Below, one piece after another: positions 1-13,793 of a DNA stretch of 64,000 nucleotides. Each line of letters starts with the position of its first letter. Position 1 is the first letter of the stretch. The DNA is from Echiichthys vipera (lineage: Eukaryota; Chordata; Actinopteri; Perciformes; Trachinidae): NCBI GenBank assembly GCA_963691815.1, contig OY829648.1:23373123-23437122 (forward strand). Reading direction: 5' to 3'. The translations under genes were made by a program, and so were the position numbers. The notes under the pieces were generated by a model that did no database searches, was not told the DNA's origin, and was given only the letters and a program-made list of their open reading frames with translations.

Positions 1-1
1 A

Positions 2-192
2 GCATGTTTGGTCGAAAGGTTCTCTGATGTACTGTATAAGGACCATCTAAACAAACGTGACGGGAGTCACCTTGACTGACCCGTCACATATCATCATATC
101 TGGTGAAAAGATTGCTTCTGCCTGCGAGGGCTGCACAAAATATCATTTTTGTTTTTATTTATCATCATTGTGATGTCAACTTGCACAATAAA
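2..192 (+). other. Possible 3' end of a plus-strand gene cut by the left edge
   Basis: Frame 2 is open from the edge for 25 codons (starting ACLVERFSDVLYKDH) to TGA at 77-79, and AATAAA follows at 187-192. This is what a last exon would look like, but 25 codons can be open by chance and I do not recognise the peptide. Confidence 0.2.
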
Positions 193-756
193 CACTTTAG
201 ATATTTTTAGTTAATTGACAGAAAGCTATCATTCTTTTTTATTGGTACTATTTGTGTGCAGCTCAGTGTTTAATTTGTTTACTAAAAGTATGTTGGGAAT
301 CAATTCCCTTCACGGCAGAATAATATGTGTTTAATTATCGCAAGTTATATCGTTATTACAATCATCAACAATGTCATTTTCCTTATATCGTGCCTTCAGA
401 ATAGCACATCAGTAGGTGTAGTGCTCTTTAGAAGTACTCCGCATAGAGTCAATATTCAGAAAATTGAGGTTTATAGAGCTTGACCTTGGAGCATTTGCCT
501 AACCTTCACTGTCATATGCCTCCATGGCAAAAAATGTGGCTCAGTTTAACCCATGTTTTAAATGGAGGGGAATTCAAAACAGAGAGGGAAGGCAATAACT
601 CTGACATATAAACTGACACTGTGATCTCAGGAGCTGTACTGAAGCTCACAATAGAAGTCCTTTTACAAAGACATGAAACTATGAGCGAAATCGATCAGAC
701 ATCTGAAAAATTGCATGCATCATATACAAAGTTTATCTCTCCTGTTGAGCACCAGC

Positions 757-835
<79 letters not shown>

Positions 836-3800
836 ACACACACACACTATCACACATTGTTCAAATGCTATGACCTAGCCGATATTGTGCTCAATGGAAA
901 CAACTGAGCTTCTTGCTTATCAGGTGTTGTGTTCCTACATGTATCCCTTCTCAATCTCGACCAAAACATTCCTGGACATGAGCAAGTAACTGATCAACAG
1001 CCAATATCTGTTCTTATACTGGCTCTGTTTCAGCTTTAGCACCTGTGTTCTGTTTATAATTACTTCATTATGGAAGCTCTAAGTGGGCTTGTCTTCTTCT
1101 CCTGTCTAAACGCCTGTGAGCGGAAATTAGCAGGCCAACAAGTTTACAGGTTTCAATTGCCCACTTGATGTTCTCTTTCTTTCCAAGGCTTGAAATGATT
1201 TTCAGATCTGATACATTCATGCATACATCCAGATAACCACAATTTTCTTAGACCGGTATGTCATGTCCGGATGCTTCTTAATTGACAAAGAGCAGAGCGT
1301 GGTGCATGTTTGTGCTCACTCAGATGAATGACTGGAGTCAAGAGGTCACTGCAGACCAGAGTAAAGATTGACTTAGTCCACAAGACAGCAAGCAGACAAA
1401 GGGCTGTGAGTAAACGTCCACTGGCCTCTAATAGTTTGCCCTTTCCCTGTTGTGGGGGGACTTGCAGATGTTAGGAGGGTTAAATACACTCACTCACACA
1501 GACAGGCCAAAATCCCTACAGGCACTCATAGTGTGGAGAATGTGAGTATAGGGCAGCTATAAGGTGGGCAGGCTGTGATTCTATCATGCATTTTTTTTGC
1601 TTACACTCTCACAGGTGAGAATACTCTGAAGTTCTCCTGAAACCATCAACACATTTCTCTTCCTGCGTTTTAGTCCATTTCACAGCTGTGATCATTAAAG
1701 CGTTAGTTCACACAAATAATGAAAAACAAACATATCTTTCCATCTCAGCAATGCCTTTCTTATAAACATGCCCCCACCGTGGACAGAAAATAATTCCTCA
1801 TAGAAAGGTTCACCATGAAGTTTGTAGTGGAGATTGTTTCACTTTGCTGCTGAGTTTCTCAGATGTTTATTTTTTACATCTCACAAACAACTTCTACTCA
1901 CCTCCATTGCAATGAGATGCTGGCTTATGTCTTAGCGGCAGAGAGTTATCAGCAGGGAGAAAACTAGCTGCATGGCTAGATCACCGAGACATTGCATTGC
2001 TTTTTAAAAAATTTGGTTGACCTGCTCTTTTGAGCTTCATGTTATACCACCCACGTAGAATTCAACTGAGCTTATGACTCTTGTTTGCCAAAAATTACAG
2101 ACTCTTCACTTTAAAAACAAAACAAAAGATGTTAGGCCATATTAAAGGTAATTACAGGTAATTAAGTGTGATGATAGCCCCATGGAAAGCTACAGTATCT
2201 GTACTTCATGTAATGACATCAAGAGTTGGAGAGTAGTGACATGGAAGACAAGAATAAGAATAGTGTGTATATTGATATTTGCATCCTCAACTAGCTAAAG
2301 TCTACCTGCATTGGCCTAGAGTACATGGTACCCTCCTCGGTTTCCACTGATGTTCACCATAAAAAGAGTGTTCAACACCTTAGAAACACATTAGACACAC
2401 CTAACAGCAAAGCACAGGTGCACCACACAGTTGATGAATCAATCAAACTAAATGTCACTGTAAACTAACAACTGTGTCAGAACCAGCCCATCTCCTAGTC
2501 CTGAAAAACCTGCATCGTCAACTCATTATGGGAACTACCATGCAGCGTTGAGAAGCCAGCATGCTCTCGAGTGTACAGCATGTGATTAGCTGCGAGTCTC
2601 TGCAGCTATACAGTTCAAACCACCGCCAGTAATGGAGCAGCAATCCTTGCAACAGTGGGTGATTGTCTGAAGCTGAGGAGCCAGTTAACCACTGATGCAT
2701 ACACACTAACTCTCCCAGTAAATTCAGGGGAGGCCAGACTTGTTCTCAGTCAACCCCCAGTTCTTCCATAAGGCTCTCATTTTCACTCTCAAGGACAAAA
2801 AAAATGTATCTCTCAGGATATCAGGTCCACTTTGTATTTTCCATTGAGCAAACACTATCAGCAGAGAACAACAGAATGCATTGTGAGCTCAGCTCTTTTT
2901 AGATCTTATCTGGAAGGGATTCATAATAGAGCACAGTCAACTTGGACTCACTACTGATAGAAGAAATACATTTCCTGTTGAGTAGCCCAATGGAGGCGTG
3001 CACATTTCTGTAGCCACACAGTCCCAGCTGAATGTAACAGGACAACAAAACCTGCATGCAGGATGCCAATAATAAACACTTCCATGAGGAATGTTTAGGT
3101 TTAAAGGCACTAAATAGATTTTTTTTTCCCCATCTAAAGCCTAAACACTCTGACAGAGTTTGATTATTTTGTTAGATCTTGAGTTATTGACAGTTTCCCT
3201 TTTGCTTAAATATCACCATACAGTATAATAAGTATTTATAACTGACATGCTGAATAAGCATCATTGCTTCCAAGCCATTCTCAGTGTTTATTTCCTGGCT
3301 TATCATATGAGCGAAAAGATAAAAGATACATAAAAAGAAGGGCGTTCAGCAGTGGCCCACATGGTATTCAGATTATCATGTAAGAGATCCCAGGCTGCAT
3401 GTTCATGTGGCGAGTTCAAAGCCAAGACGTGTGCATTTACTACCTGCTAAGATATAGACTGCGTTTATCAAGACCAGCTAAAATAATAAAAATAACCATG
3501 CTACTATCGTTTTTGCAGAACATAAGTATAACAGAAACAAAATGATCTAATGGAAAACATCTTAACATTTACATGTCAATAATAGAGACCAGTGATTACA
3601 ATATTAAACTCTATGCATATTGACCAAATTAAAAAAAAAACGCATTGTCAGTTACGTTTTGGTGGCAAAAAACTTCAACTACGGATGCTTTTTTAGTCAA
3701 TTGGCGGGGCAAGACGCCAGATAACAGAACTAAGTCCCCAGGTGCCATTTCATATGCAAATCTATTCTAGGCACAGTTTCAGAGTCGCAAATACGCATAG

Positions 3801-4019
3801 GTAGCCCAACATCTGCATACTATTAAACCAAATGCCCACTTACGTTGCTGCCGCGGAAACGTGTCCACTCCTTGTCCGTTGAGCTCCTAAATGCATTTGT
3901 ATGCATTTGTCCAGGCAGCAGAGATCTGGGTGAAAACAGAATCACACTCAAGGGGATACCTGCTCATGGGCTAACCCTTTGGTAACAGCCAAAGGAAGCG
4001 TAGAAGTGGACGGATGAGT
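193..4019. other. Non-coding stretch
   Basis: Apart from the (CA)n at 761-847, I see no gene, repeat family or RNA gene here. Short open frames have no family resemblance. Confidence 0.6.
761..847. repeat. (CA)n microsatellite
   Basis: About 43 CA units with one CCC interruption near 833. Confidence 0.98.
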
Positions 4020-4497
4020 TCTGCCACTTCAAAATTTCCTCATGGTATTGCAATCCGGAGGAGAGATTCTCTCCCACTCGTTCAAACCAGAGCTCCTCGG
4101 TTCCTTTGCGCTCTGCGGCGCGCAGTGATCAGGCTATTTCTATCCAAAGTGTAGACGCGCAACAGTTGCATAGAAAAGTTGGAGAGCGGCTACACGGACT
4201 GCAGCAGTGTTAACTCGCCTGCTGTGTGAGATAGAGAGAGTCTGGGCTGCGTCTCTCAAAGTGGTCCTACAACACAACAGCAGATTCAGCTCTGTGCGTC
4301 TTTACCCCCAGGCGGTGGTTTCTGCTATGTGCCTTGACTTGCACTGATGCAAGGGGACCCGTATTCAACCCAACACAACTCCTACCAGCTGGTGGTGTTG
4401 AATTTCACCAGTTACAGGCTCATGACATCACGGATGGACTTTTGGCTTTGTTCATCCATGTCCTTTGTCGCCTTTGACTTCTGTTTGGCCCAAAGCA
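4020..4497. promoter_or_regulatory. GC-richer promoter-like patch, gene unknown
   Basis: In an AT-rich neighbourhood this patch has CpG-bearing strings such as TGCGGCGCGCAG (near 4113) and GTAGACGCGCAAC. On the plus strand a 71-codon frame starts at 4347 and a donor-like CAG|gtacaa lies at 4494-4500; on the minus strand CATGAGCAG|gtatcc near 3962 is another donor-like site. Either strand could carry a first exon. I recognise no protein. Confidence 0.25.
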
Positions 4498-6639
4498 GGT
4501 ACAATAGTTACATTAAAGTAATTGTATATTCTGCAGAGCAGAGAACGTGTTCCAATTGTTAAGATCTGCTCAAGACACGTGCACTTCCTGATGCATAGAG
4601 TAGGCTCCACACCAAGACTGAAATAATGCCAGAGAAAAATAGAAGAGATCAGCTGGTGCAGCCTCATGTTGTTTGCTGACAGGAGAATCTGCCAGGTGCT
4701 GCAGCTCAAGCCACTGTTGTTCTGTCAAGAGTCTGATCTGTTATCCAACATTAGACAGCTTCTATCAGGATAGTTTACAACTATTTATTTTCATACCAAA
4801 ACTTACTTACTGATCAGTCTTGGGCACCTTTCCATAAAGTGCACCCTTATCTAAGAGCATATTTTCTTTGGGGGGGGTAGTGGGTTGAGTACCCTTTAGG
4901 GTCTGATTTGACACAGAAAAAGTTCATTGTAATCTCATAAGCACTTGGCATTATGAAGATAAGCGAGTACAATTTGTAAAAAAGTATTTTGAGCATTGCT
5001 TGGTTGGGTCCAAACTGATACAAAAGATACAAATAGTTTTCAGTGAAGATATGCAACGTATAAGCACAATGCAGGCCAGAGGCATGTGGCAATGCTGTAT
5101 ATAAAACAACCCAATTAAAAATCCTTGACTTTATTTTTCTTTGGCCCGCATCCAAAAGAATATTTTAAAGTAAGGGCTCCTATTAAATTTATTTATACTC
5201 ACAATGAATTAAATAAAGCAATTATGTTAGAGACCACTGCATAATCCTGATCTGGTCTGGTAATATGAAATGTGGAGCCGCTCCAGCTACTGCAATGTGT
5301 TTAGTAATGAGATTTAGACAAACAGATTCATAAGGTGTGTAAACTCTCGTAGTGTTGATCAGGAGATACAGTATCTAAGCTCTGGCACTGGTTATAGTTA
5401 GTAAATAACCCTTCTTTGTTTCTCTGTAACCGTGTCTGAACACAGTGCCACCGTGTTTCCTCCTGGAAAAAGGACACCATTTCTTTTCTTTATCAGTCCC
5501 ATCGATTTTTTCCAAACAAAACAGGCTCTAAACCACTTCCACCTTTCCCGATCAAGGTTAACCCATTGACCTAGAACAAACAGAGCTCTGTGGATCCCTG
5601 GGACCCCAACTCCTCCCCCCGTACATCCCAGCATCCTCCTCCAGACGTCCGAAGCCTCTCTCACCTCAGCCTGGATGGAAAGGGAGTCCATATGGTTTGC
5701 AGTTTAGGGAGCTGGGGGGACGCTACTAGGAGACAGAGCAGTTCCTGCCTCTAATCCCAGGTGGAGCACACAGCGTTTCTTAACCTGAGAACAGCAAAAG
5801 GACAGTTACAGTGAACAGTCACAATGCCCAAACAAGGAGTATTGTAAGAGAGGTCAAAGTGACATGGAAACTCCAAGAGAGCCTGCCAGCCACTATAAAC
5901 AGTGAGGTTAATAAAGAGCATTCAGTTTGTGGTGCCTGCAAACAAGCTAAGGAGGTCTGCATGAGTCTGCAGCAGTGGGTCAAACTCTCTTCCCCCCTTC
6001 ATCAAAGACAGTTGTCTCCGAGGAGGAAACACTTTGAACAGGATGCACTCTCTCTCTTTCTCTTTCTCTCTCTTTCGCTGACTTCGCCATCAGCCAGCAT
6101 CTCGGGATAGCAATGCTTCGACCAGATGTTTTCTACCACTTCCAGGAAACAAAAATGTTGATATGCTGGTTCGCTGACAAAGACCGTAAATTAACATCAT
6201 GAACAAATGAATTACATGATCAGTTTGTAGCAAAGCCCTGACATTACCATTGGAGGCTTAAATAATAGTTTAGAGAGGCAGAACATTTGCTGACTGGTAA
6301 ACACTTTGAAAGTTTGAAACCAGACATGCGTTGTGTTGATAAAACCTTTACTGAAATTATTGATTTCGGCCCTCTCATGTTGCGAAATGTTCTTAAAAGC
6401 TTTTTACTATATTATACCATAAAATTACTTCAGCCAAGTATGCACGCAGATTTACAGCAAACTTTTCAAGATGAATTTTCTCTTTTTTTTCACATGTCCA
6501 GATGTGTACTAATCAGTCCATTGTGCACTCAGCACCAAAACGTTAGGCCAAAGAGTGACTGGTGTCCGATAATCAGAATCAGATCACCTCTCTTTTCTCT
6601 CTTGAGGAATGGGCAGACGCAGAAAAGTGTACGCTGACC
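4498..6639. other. Non-coding stretch
   Basis: No supported gene. Open frames at 4847-5155, 5398-5691 and 5811-6110 lack recognisable domains, and the last is partly a CTCTCTTTCT tract (6048-6076). Confidence 0.6.
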
Positions 6640-6890
6640 CTTCCTGAAACATGTGGTTTTCCCCCCCTGGGGACTGCAGAGGTGCCGTTGAGCAAGGCAC
6701 CGAACCCCCAACTGCTCGGGGCACCGGTCATTGGCAGCCCCCTCGCTCGAACATCTCTCCATTAGTTGCATGTATATAGGTCCTGTCTGTGTATTTCGGG
6801 CCTGTGTGTGTGTAAAATGATAAAAATAGAGTGAAAATTCAATTTCCCCATTTGCGGGACGAATAAAGGAATTCTTCTTCTTCTTCTTAT
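6640..6890 (+). mobile_element. Retroposon 3' tail fragment
   Basis: Contains GAGCAAGGCACCGAACCCCC and CCCCATTTGCGGGACGAATAAAGG followed by a (TTC)n tail. This combination is a common 3' end of fish LINE/SINE elements. No coding part remains. Confidence 0.65.
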
Positions 6891-7682
6891 TCTATGTAAA
6901 ATTCTATTCTCTGCACTTGCTGTCAGTAATTTGGGAGTCTGTACCTAATTTGGGCTTGGGGCTGTTGCTGGCCCCAGTCCCAGAGGCTTCATGTACTCCT
7001 ACCAGCACTCGTGATTTGAGCTCCAGAGCTTCCACTGGAAGTCCTGAATTCAAACACCATGTGCTGGTCGGAGAGCATATTGTCTTTCAGGTTAACATTT
7101 CATAGTACAGTAACAGCTTGTAAATGTGGGGTGTGTGGAAACTTTAAGCCTCACAGGACCAGAGTGAAGCCAAAGTCAACCGGACTGGTTAAGGAGAAAA
7201 AGAAACAGGAAAGTAGATTAGGAAGAGAGAAGGCTCTATGGTTGGTAGAGCGTAAAACAAAATATTGTCTTGTAACCAGCCAGTAGACATAATACAAATG
7301 CGCTTTTGAGTGCCATCTGTAAGTGCATTCTTCTCGACATAATGCTGCAGATACGGTTGGTTAAGTCTGCCATGTTAGGTAAACATCTCATCAGTAGGCG
7401 TTTGCCATGAATCAGCCTGAGGGAGAGCAATACAGTGTAGGTCAGTGTGTGTCTCTGTTGCAGGTGGACAGCTGACTCTATATCTGCAGACTGCCTAGAC
7501 ACTAAACCTGCCTCCATCTCTAATTAGCAGATACGGCCCTGTGTAATTTCTGTCCTGCGTGCGTGTCACCGGCTTGTAGGGCTGTTATTTTGTCGAGCAG
7601 GGAGAGAGTGTGCAACAGCTGGGAAAGTGCTCAACAGATGGTGGAATACAGAGCTGTCGATTGCTGAAACAATGCTCCATGT

Positions 7683-7795
<113 letters not shown>

Positions 7796-8592
7796 CAGTG
7801 AGGTGGTTTGCATTGCTAAAGGGACCACGGGAAAGCAGGGAGAGAGGGGCCAGGGGAGTCCAGGGTGAAGGGGGAGTTTGGGCTGAGAGGGGAAGTTTGG
7901 GAGTGTGCGGGGAAAGTGAAAGTCTCTTTGCGGGTCATATGGGGCGGAGAAAGGGCACAGAGGGAAGAACACACACACACGCCACACAGGGAGGTGTTGC
8001 CTCATGTTTGGCTTTTCATTTTCGTTGTGAAGCCTCGTAAGCACTCCGGACGGATTTCACAGCCATGGCCCTCGAAGCAATGCCTGGTTAGTTGATGGTT
8101 CATTTGAACCGATTTGAACAGTATCCCGAAACATTATTTCAATTCAAAGAAAACTGATGAGGTCTTTTATCATTCATATGTAAACATGTTTTATATTGTT
8201 GCTTAATTGAAAGGAAAAAAGTCCTCTTGCTTTCACTTTCGGCTGCACCAACGGAGGGCTTTGTGTGCGTGTGTGTGTGTCATTAGTTTTGCATGTCGAT
8301 CAGAAGTCAACTAAACCTACAAAAAAAAAAAGCCTGCCTGTCTGTTTTAAACATGCTGCCAGAATCACATATTGCAGCATCAATAATAACTCACATTTAA
8401 GATAACATAATCGATGAACAGTACTTGAGAAACCAATGCAGTGTCTATAGTTACTAAGGAACATAAGTAGCCATGCAGTCTTTTTATATCGTATTGCATT
8501 CATGCTACAATGTTTTTAGTCTTGACCAGTTTTTGGAAGATCCTGTGGTAAAAAAGGAGGGATGATGTTCATATGCACATAACTATTTACAC

Positions 8593-8728
8593 AATGGAGA
8601 GGAGAGGAGAGGAGAGAGGAGAGGAGAGGACAGCAGAGGAGAGGAGAAGAGAGGAGAGGAGAGGAGAGAGAGGAGAGGACAGCAGAGGAGAGGAGAAGAG
8701 AGGAGAGGAGAGGAGAGAGAGGAGAGGC
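8593..8728. repeat. GAGAG purine repeat with 49-bp tandem duplication
   Basis: Degenerate GGAGA repeats. The 49-bp block beginning CAGCAGAGGAGAGGAGAAG at 8631-8679 is repeated at 8680-8728 with only the last base changed. Confidence 0.95.
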
Positions 8729-9267
8729 CTGATTTAGGGAGGAGGAGAAAAAAAACCCACCTTGACCTTACTTTCATCTCTAGAAGCTGATCCTCTGTCT
8801 GGCGTGAAATCTCCGAGGAGCTGGCTATGGAACAGAGAGTGGCTTTATGCATGCTTACTACAGTGTTCCTCATACAAAATCCCTTTTCATTTCTCGAGAG
8901 GGTTGAGAGAATGGCTTGAAAGGCATGTTTTCTCTTATCTCCAGCGATACCATTAGGCTGCGAGTAATTTAGGCCCGATCCCATAGATTTTCCATGTAAA
9001 GTGAAGCCAGCGCTGATGACAATAATCTCTACGCAGGGATAAATTGTTGAACAATCATAATAGAGATTCAGAAAGTCACAAAGAAAATCATTGTTGTGTT
9101 TTGAAATCCTATGACTCCTCACGCATGTGTCGTGTCCAAATCCTGCGTTGGCTGCAGATATCCTTTAATCTCTCCTAATAATTCCTGCATTCACTGTAAC
9201 CATTGGAGAGAGGAATTATATATGAATGAATAATAGACCATAATGGATGATTGGATTAAACACATTT

Positions 9268-9560
9268 AAAGGAAAAGTTCATCATTTATGTATTCACTTT
9301 TTTATATTTTCATTAGAGAGATTGATGAGAAGATTGAGCTATGTGCGGCATCTGAATAATTTAGATTAGCATTAAAACTATTTGTGTGTAATTTGGCAAT
9401 GAAACTTTGTACTTTAGTCATTAAATGGATTAAACACACAAAATAATGTATTAATTATTGAGCTTTACAGGAGCTGATAGGTGGATTGCATACCTTTGGA
9501 CATAACAAGGCTTACTGTTTCCCCCATTCTTTATGCTAAGCTAAGTTAGCCAAAGCAACA
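9268..9560. repeat. CTAAGCTAA repeat family B, copy 1 (rearranged)
   Basis: The left piece AAAGGAAAAGTTCATC with GAGATTGATGAGAAGATTGA and the right piece CCTTTGGACATAACAAGG with TTATGCTAAGCTAAGTTAGC are parts of one common fish repeat, but in opposite orientations relative to its usual layout. Confidence 0.6.
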
Positions 9561-12384
9561 GAGCAAATAAAAGAATAATCCCCAAATTTCAAACGACTCC
9601 TTAAAAGCTCAGTTGTGTTATCAGAGGATAACACAAGCATATGTGCTGCCTTAGCTGTAAGGGAAAGTCTTACTCAGCAGGGACCAAAATGGGGTTTATG
9701 ACTCTGGGAAAAGCTTCCTCAGCCAAACGGATACTGTGACAATGTGTGGAAAATTCACATTTTATAATATTTGGGAGTATTTGAAGTGCAATTTACAAAC
9801 ACTTAACCAAACTTGGCCGCACTGAGATACTTAGAGAACAGTTTGTACTGTAGTAGTAGTCAGGTCTAGTTCCAGACAGAGAGTAGCTGTCAGAGGAGAT
9901 CACACAGGTGCTGGAGTGACAACCGGAGACAGTAGTAAAGTGCTGCACAACAGCAATCATGGTGGTATTGGCAGCCGAGAAACAGGGTTTCAGCAATAGG
10001 TGGCCTTCTTTCAAGGCTGTGACACGTGTCCGAACCCAGAAAAGACTTCACACCAGCTTGCAGCCGCCTCTCCTGTCCTTTAAGAGGAGCATAAATATTT
10101 CATGTCTGCTCTGAACACAGGTACACTTTAATTTTCAGGTCAAACCCAGTCCAGCCCTCTCTGCTGGTCCATCATTCATCATTTAATTATTGCTTTTAGC
10201 AGAGGGTTGGTCGGGAAGGTTAATTACCATTTTCACTCCCTTTTTCATGGAAAAACAAAGTTCTAAGACGGAGTTCACAAACTGCCTCTCGTCTGACCTC
10301 ATATCTGCCTATAGATTCAAAGGGAGAGATTAGGATGTTTTTAAAGGTGCCCCACTGCAGACATCTGTCACAACACCAGACCTGAGCATGGTGGCTCTGT
10401 GAAAATGGACCATCAGGTTTCTCCCATGTGATACTACTGAGTTGGTAAAACAGAAGCATCTCTGGCCTCTTAAGCTCGTCTTCTGTGGTCTCTTTGATTT
10501 TTGACTGAGCCATAAAGTCAATGTAAGTGCCAAAAAGTTCAAATAATCTCAGAATGGAAAGCTATTTTAGGCCAGTACGCTATCCTATGAATATACACTC
10601 CACATCTGCTACTCCAAATGGATTTAAACAAACACTCTGAATGTTTAAAATACTATCTGGCACAGGTTTTTATCGTGGAGTGCTCAGAGAAACTAGAGAA
10701 AGTGGACACTGGGAAACATCTTGATTTTTTTTCTGTGACAGGGTTTATGGCTTTTACATGTGTGAATGTTTTGGTGATTAATATCTCTTTTTCAGTTGTT
10801 GTGGATGGCTCCTGTGAGGCCTTCTGAGAGCAAAGCCAGCTCCTCTTCCTCTTTTAAAGCATCTTCCATTCCTCTCCTTACCTGTGCATAAAAACTGCAG
10901 CCGTGCAGACATTTTGAGAGACCCAAGTGCACACACACAAGACTTCTTGGTAGAGTAAACACACACAAATAATGTGTTCTGCTGAAGATTAGAAACAACT
11001 GCACAAAAGAATTGTTCCAAGTTTACATGCATTTACTGCTGCAGGAGAAGAGAAGGAAAAAAAATATGTGCAGTAGTAAACAGGGAAAGACCATTTTTTA
11101 TCCTGTTTCCTGTTGGTTGTCACTTTTTTCTCTCACATCTTACAATAGTCATTACTACATTAGAGTGAAGCTTAAAGTCTTGAGTATCCCTTTCATACAT
11201 TAAGTAATTAACCATCAAAGAGCCAATGGGATTGGTTGTAAAAATAGTTATCAATGGGATTTCAGTAAAAAAAACATTTGTAACCTTCAAGTTTTTTAAC
11301 ATAGAGACACCAAATATGTTTTAAAATAATACAATCCCCCTCATAATGCAATGTTCATGAGTATTCCTCGCTTCATTGATGGGAGTTTGATAGCAGGATC
11401 ATATTTATTCCCATTAGTCTTGCTGGTGCAGAGCTCTAGGCACCACCAACGCTTCTTTCCGGCATCAACCATGACAATCAATTACTATTGCTGCTTTGTG
11501 TTACAGAGGCGGTTTTGAGTATTTTGCTCTGTGTCCCTTGCTTTACATTGCTCAAGCTGCTAAATTCTCAACTACATTCTTCAACTTGTTGCAAAGTTGT
11601 CTGTTTGTTGTTTGGTGACAGTGGATTTATAAGAGCCAAAAAACTAACCTCAAAACAAACTGCAGAGTCAGTTGATAATTATCTGTAATTTTGACACTTT
11701 CCCACTGCACATACTGGTAGTCATTTGCTCAGTTGTTATTAAATATATTGATTATAGCTGCTGAAAAGATTTAAAAAAAAAAAAAAAACCTCAAAGGGAG
11801 ACAGGAATGGAATGAGATTTATGTTTCACAGTAAGTTTCGACCGTGTACCAGCAACTCATGGGTGGCGAGGACCTTTTGTTCCCTGCATGTCAGGACAAG
11901 TTTAATCCCAGACACTTTTCTATCCATCAGCTGCTCCTTGTCACCGTCTACTGTCACCGGGGCAAAAAATAGCCCAGGCGTCCCTGTCCACTGGGGCTAA
12001 GCAGTGCCACCTGTCAGCTAGGACGTAGGTTAAAAAGCCCGGCTCCAGACACAGATGGACAATCACCACTACCTCATGTGTTTGCTATCAAGGCTACAGC
12101 CAGGTTTGGTGTGGCTGACTCGCAGCAAAAGACTTCATCATCATTACCTCATATGTGTATGCTATCCAGGCTGCCAGCAGTATTACATAGACATAAAAGA
12201 ACAAAGTCTTAGGTCACTTTTTGGATCATAAAGGACATTAGATTAACAATTTCCTGCAGTGTGAGTTAACTGACTTAAAGAACTCCATTCATATGTTTTC
12301 TCAATGACTCTAATTCAGACATCTGGCAGGAACCCTGACCTAGAATCAGGTTTTGCTTGTTTCATTATGAATGAGATGATACTT

Positions 12385-12985
12385 AAAGGGGACCTATTGT
12401 ACTCTTTTTTCAGTTTCATACATGTTTCATTCTACTAGAACATGTTTATATGCTTTAATGTTCAAAAAACAACAAACAAACAACAGCAACAAATAAAAAA
12501 GGAAGCTAACTAGACTTACCATACTGATATGTCTGCTAGGTGATATTAGTGCACAACAGATTCTTCATCTGAGTCCGGGTCTGACTGACACTGCATTCAG
12601 GACGGCTAAACTATAACGTAGTTGCAGACCGCTAATGTTAGCTCCATGGGCAGGCAGCCTGTGCTCTGTGTCCATTCATCCATCCCACGAGCCGCACCTG
12701 CCATACTGCGAGACGGCGATCCACCCTACTGCCTTGCTGCTTCCTGTCTGAAGCCGGCTCAAACATGTAGGCCCACGGCTGATTCTCTCTGATGTGTTTA
12801 GTCAGCTTGATGGGCAGTTTGTGTGCTTTTTTTACACCTCAGGCTTACTCATCAACCTCGGGAAGAGGCTGGCGTGTGCAGTAGCTGGCAAGTTTTTTAT
12901 GGTAAATCAGATTAAACAAAGTACTTATCAAAGCAGAGTGTTTTTTACATACTTCATAGCATGTCTGGAGTGGGACTTCAAGTCC
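12385..12985. repeat. Dispersed repeat family A, copy 1
   Basis: Starts with AAAGGGGACCTATTGTACTC, then TTCATCTGAGTCCGGGTCTG, CTCCATGGGCAGGCAGCCTG, CATACTGCGAGACGGCGATC, CATGTAGGCCCACGGCTGAT and GTCTGGAGTGGGACTTCAAG. The last five blocks recur in the same order at 17320-17790. Confidence 0.75.
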
Positions 12986-13220
12986 GTCCCACATCCACCG
13001 TAAATACTCACTCGTGAACCTATTATGTTTTAATCTGCAGCTGAATATAGCACCCAACAAATTCTAGATTTACACCTGTAAAACTGCACTTCCTAGCTGT
13101 TATAGCAAATTGCTGAGACTACATAGACATGTTTTTACATCTTCAGTATGTATATCTGTGCATGTATCTGAAAAACTGAATTAATATGACATTGGCAATA
13201 TTATGTTGTTGTTTTTATAT

Positions 13221-13793
13221 TTAAGGGACACCGTGTAGCGTTTTAAATAATTTATTAACTAACAGCAAAATCTTCATTCATAAATAAGTCCTCATGGGTG
13301 CAATATTACCTCTGCCAACAATCTGACTTACCTACCTGAACAAATATTTTTTTATCTGTATTTACATAGAACGGGTAAGCTCTATGGGGGCTTCCATGTC
13401 CTTCTGGTTTATAAAAGACTATAAACGGCGGAGAGGGACATAAAACACTACGTGGTACTGGTAAGGCTAAATGTGTTTTCGCTCAGAGCCAGCGTGACTG
13501 TTGACTGGAGAAGGAGCTCAGTGAGACGCATTTGAAAGCCTGCACTACACTTTCGTTCATAATGCAAGATCATACTTATGCCATGCTACTTGAGAAGGTA
13601 CCCTCGTCGCCAAAAAAGTGAAAAAGAGAATTTAAAAGGCAACATGACCGGCGAATACAGAAGGGTAAGTAGCTTCTTGGCACATAGCGCCTACCGTAGT
13701 TGCAACCAGGTCGCAATGTATGTTTGAAAAAGTGAGGCGCAAGAGAACGTTTTACCACAAGATGGAAGAAAATCCCACACAGTGCTCCTTTAA
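13221..13793. mobile_element. TTAA-flanked MITE
   Basis: The left end TTAAGGGACACCGTGTAGCG and the right end CACACAGTGCTCCTTTAA are imperfect inverted repeats (about 14 of 20 positions pair), each with TTAA at the boundary. TTAA duplication is typical of piggyBac-like elements. The interior has no transposase frame. Confidence 0.65.

Noticed and set aside
621..878. 85-codon open frame rich in His-Thr repeats
   Set aside because: It is the translation of the (CA)n microsatellite with no domain or splice context.
4347..4562. 71-codon frame with LVVLNFTSY, vaguely CUB-like
   Set aside because: The similarity is a few residues only; no cysteine pattern follows. Kept only as part of the promoter-like patch.
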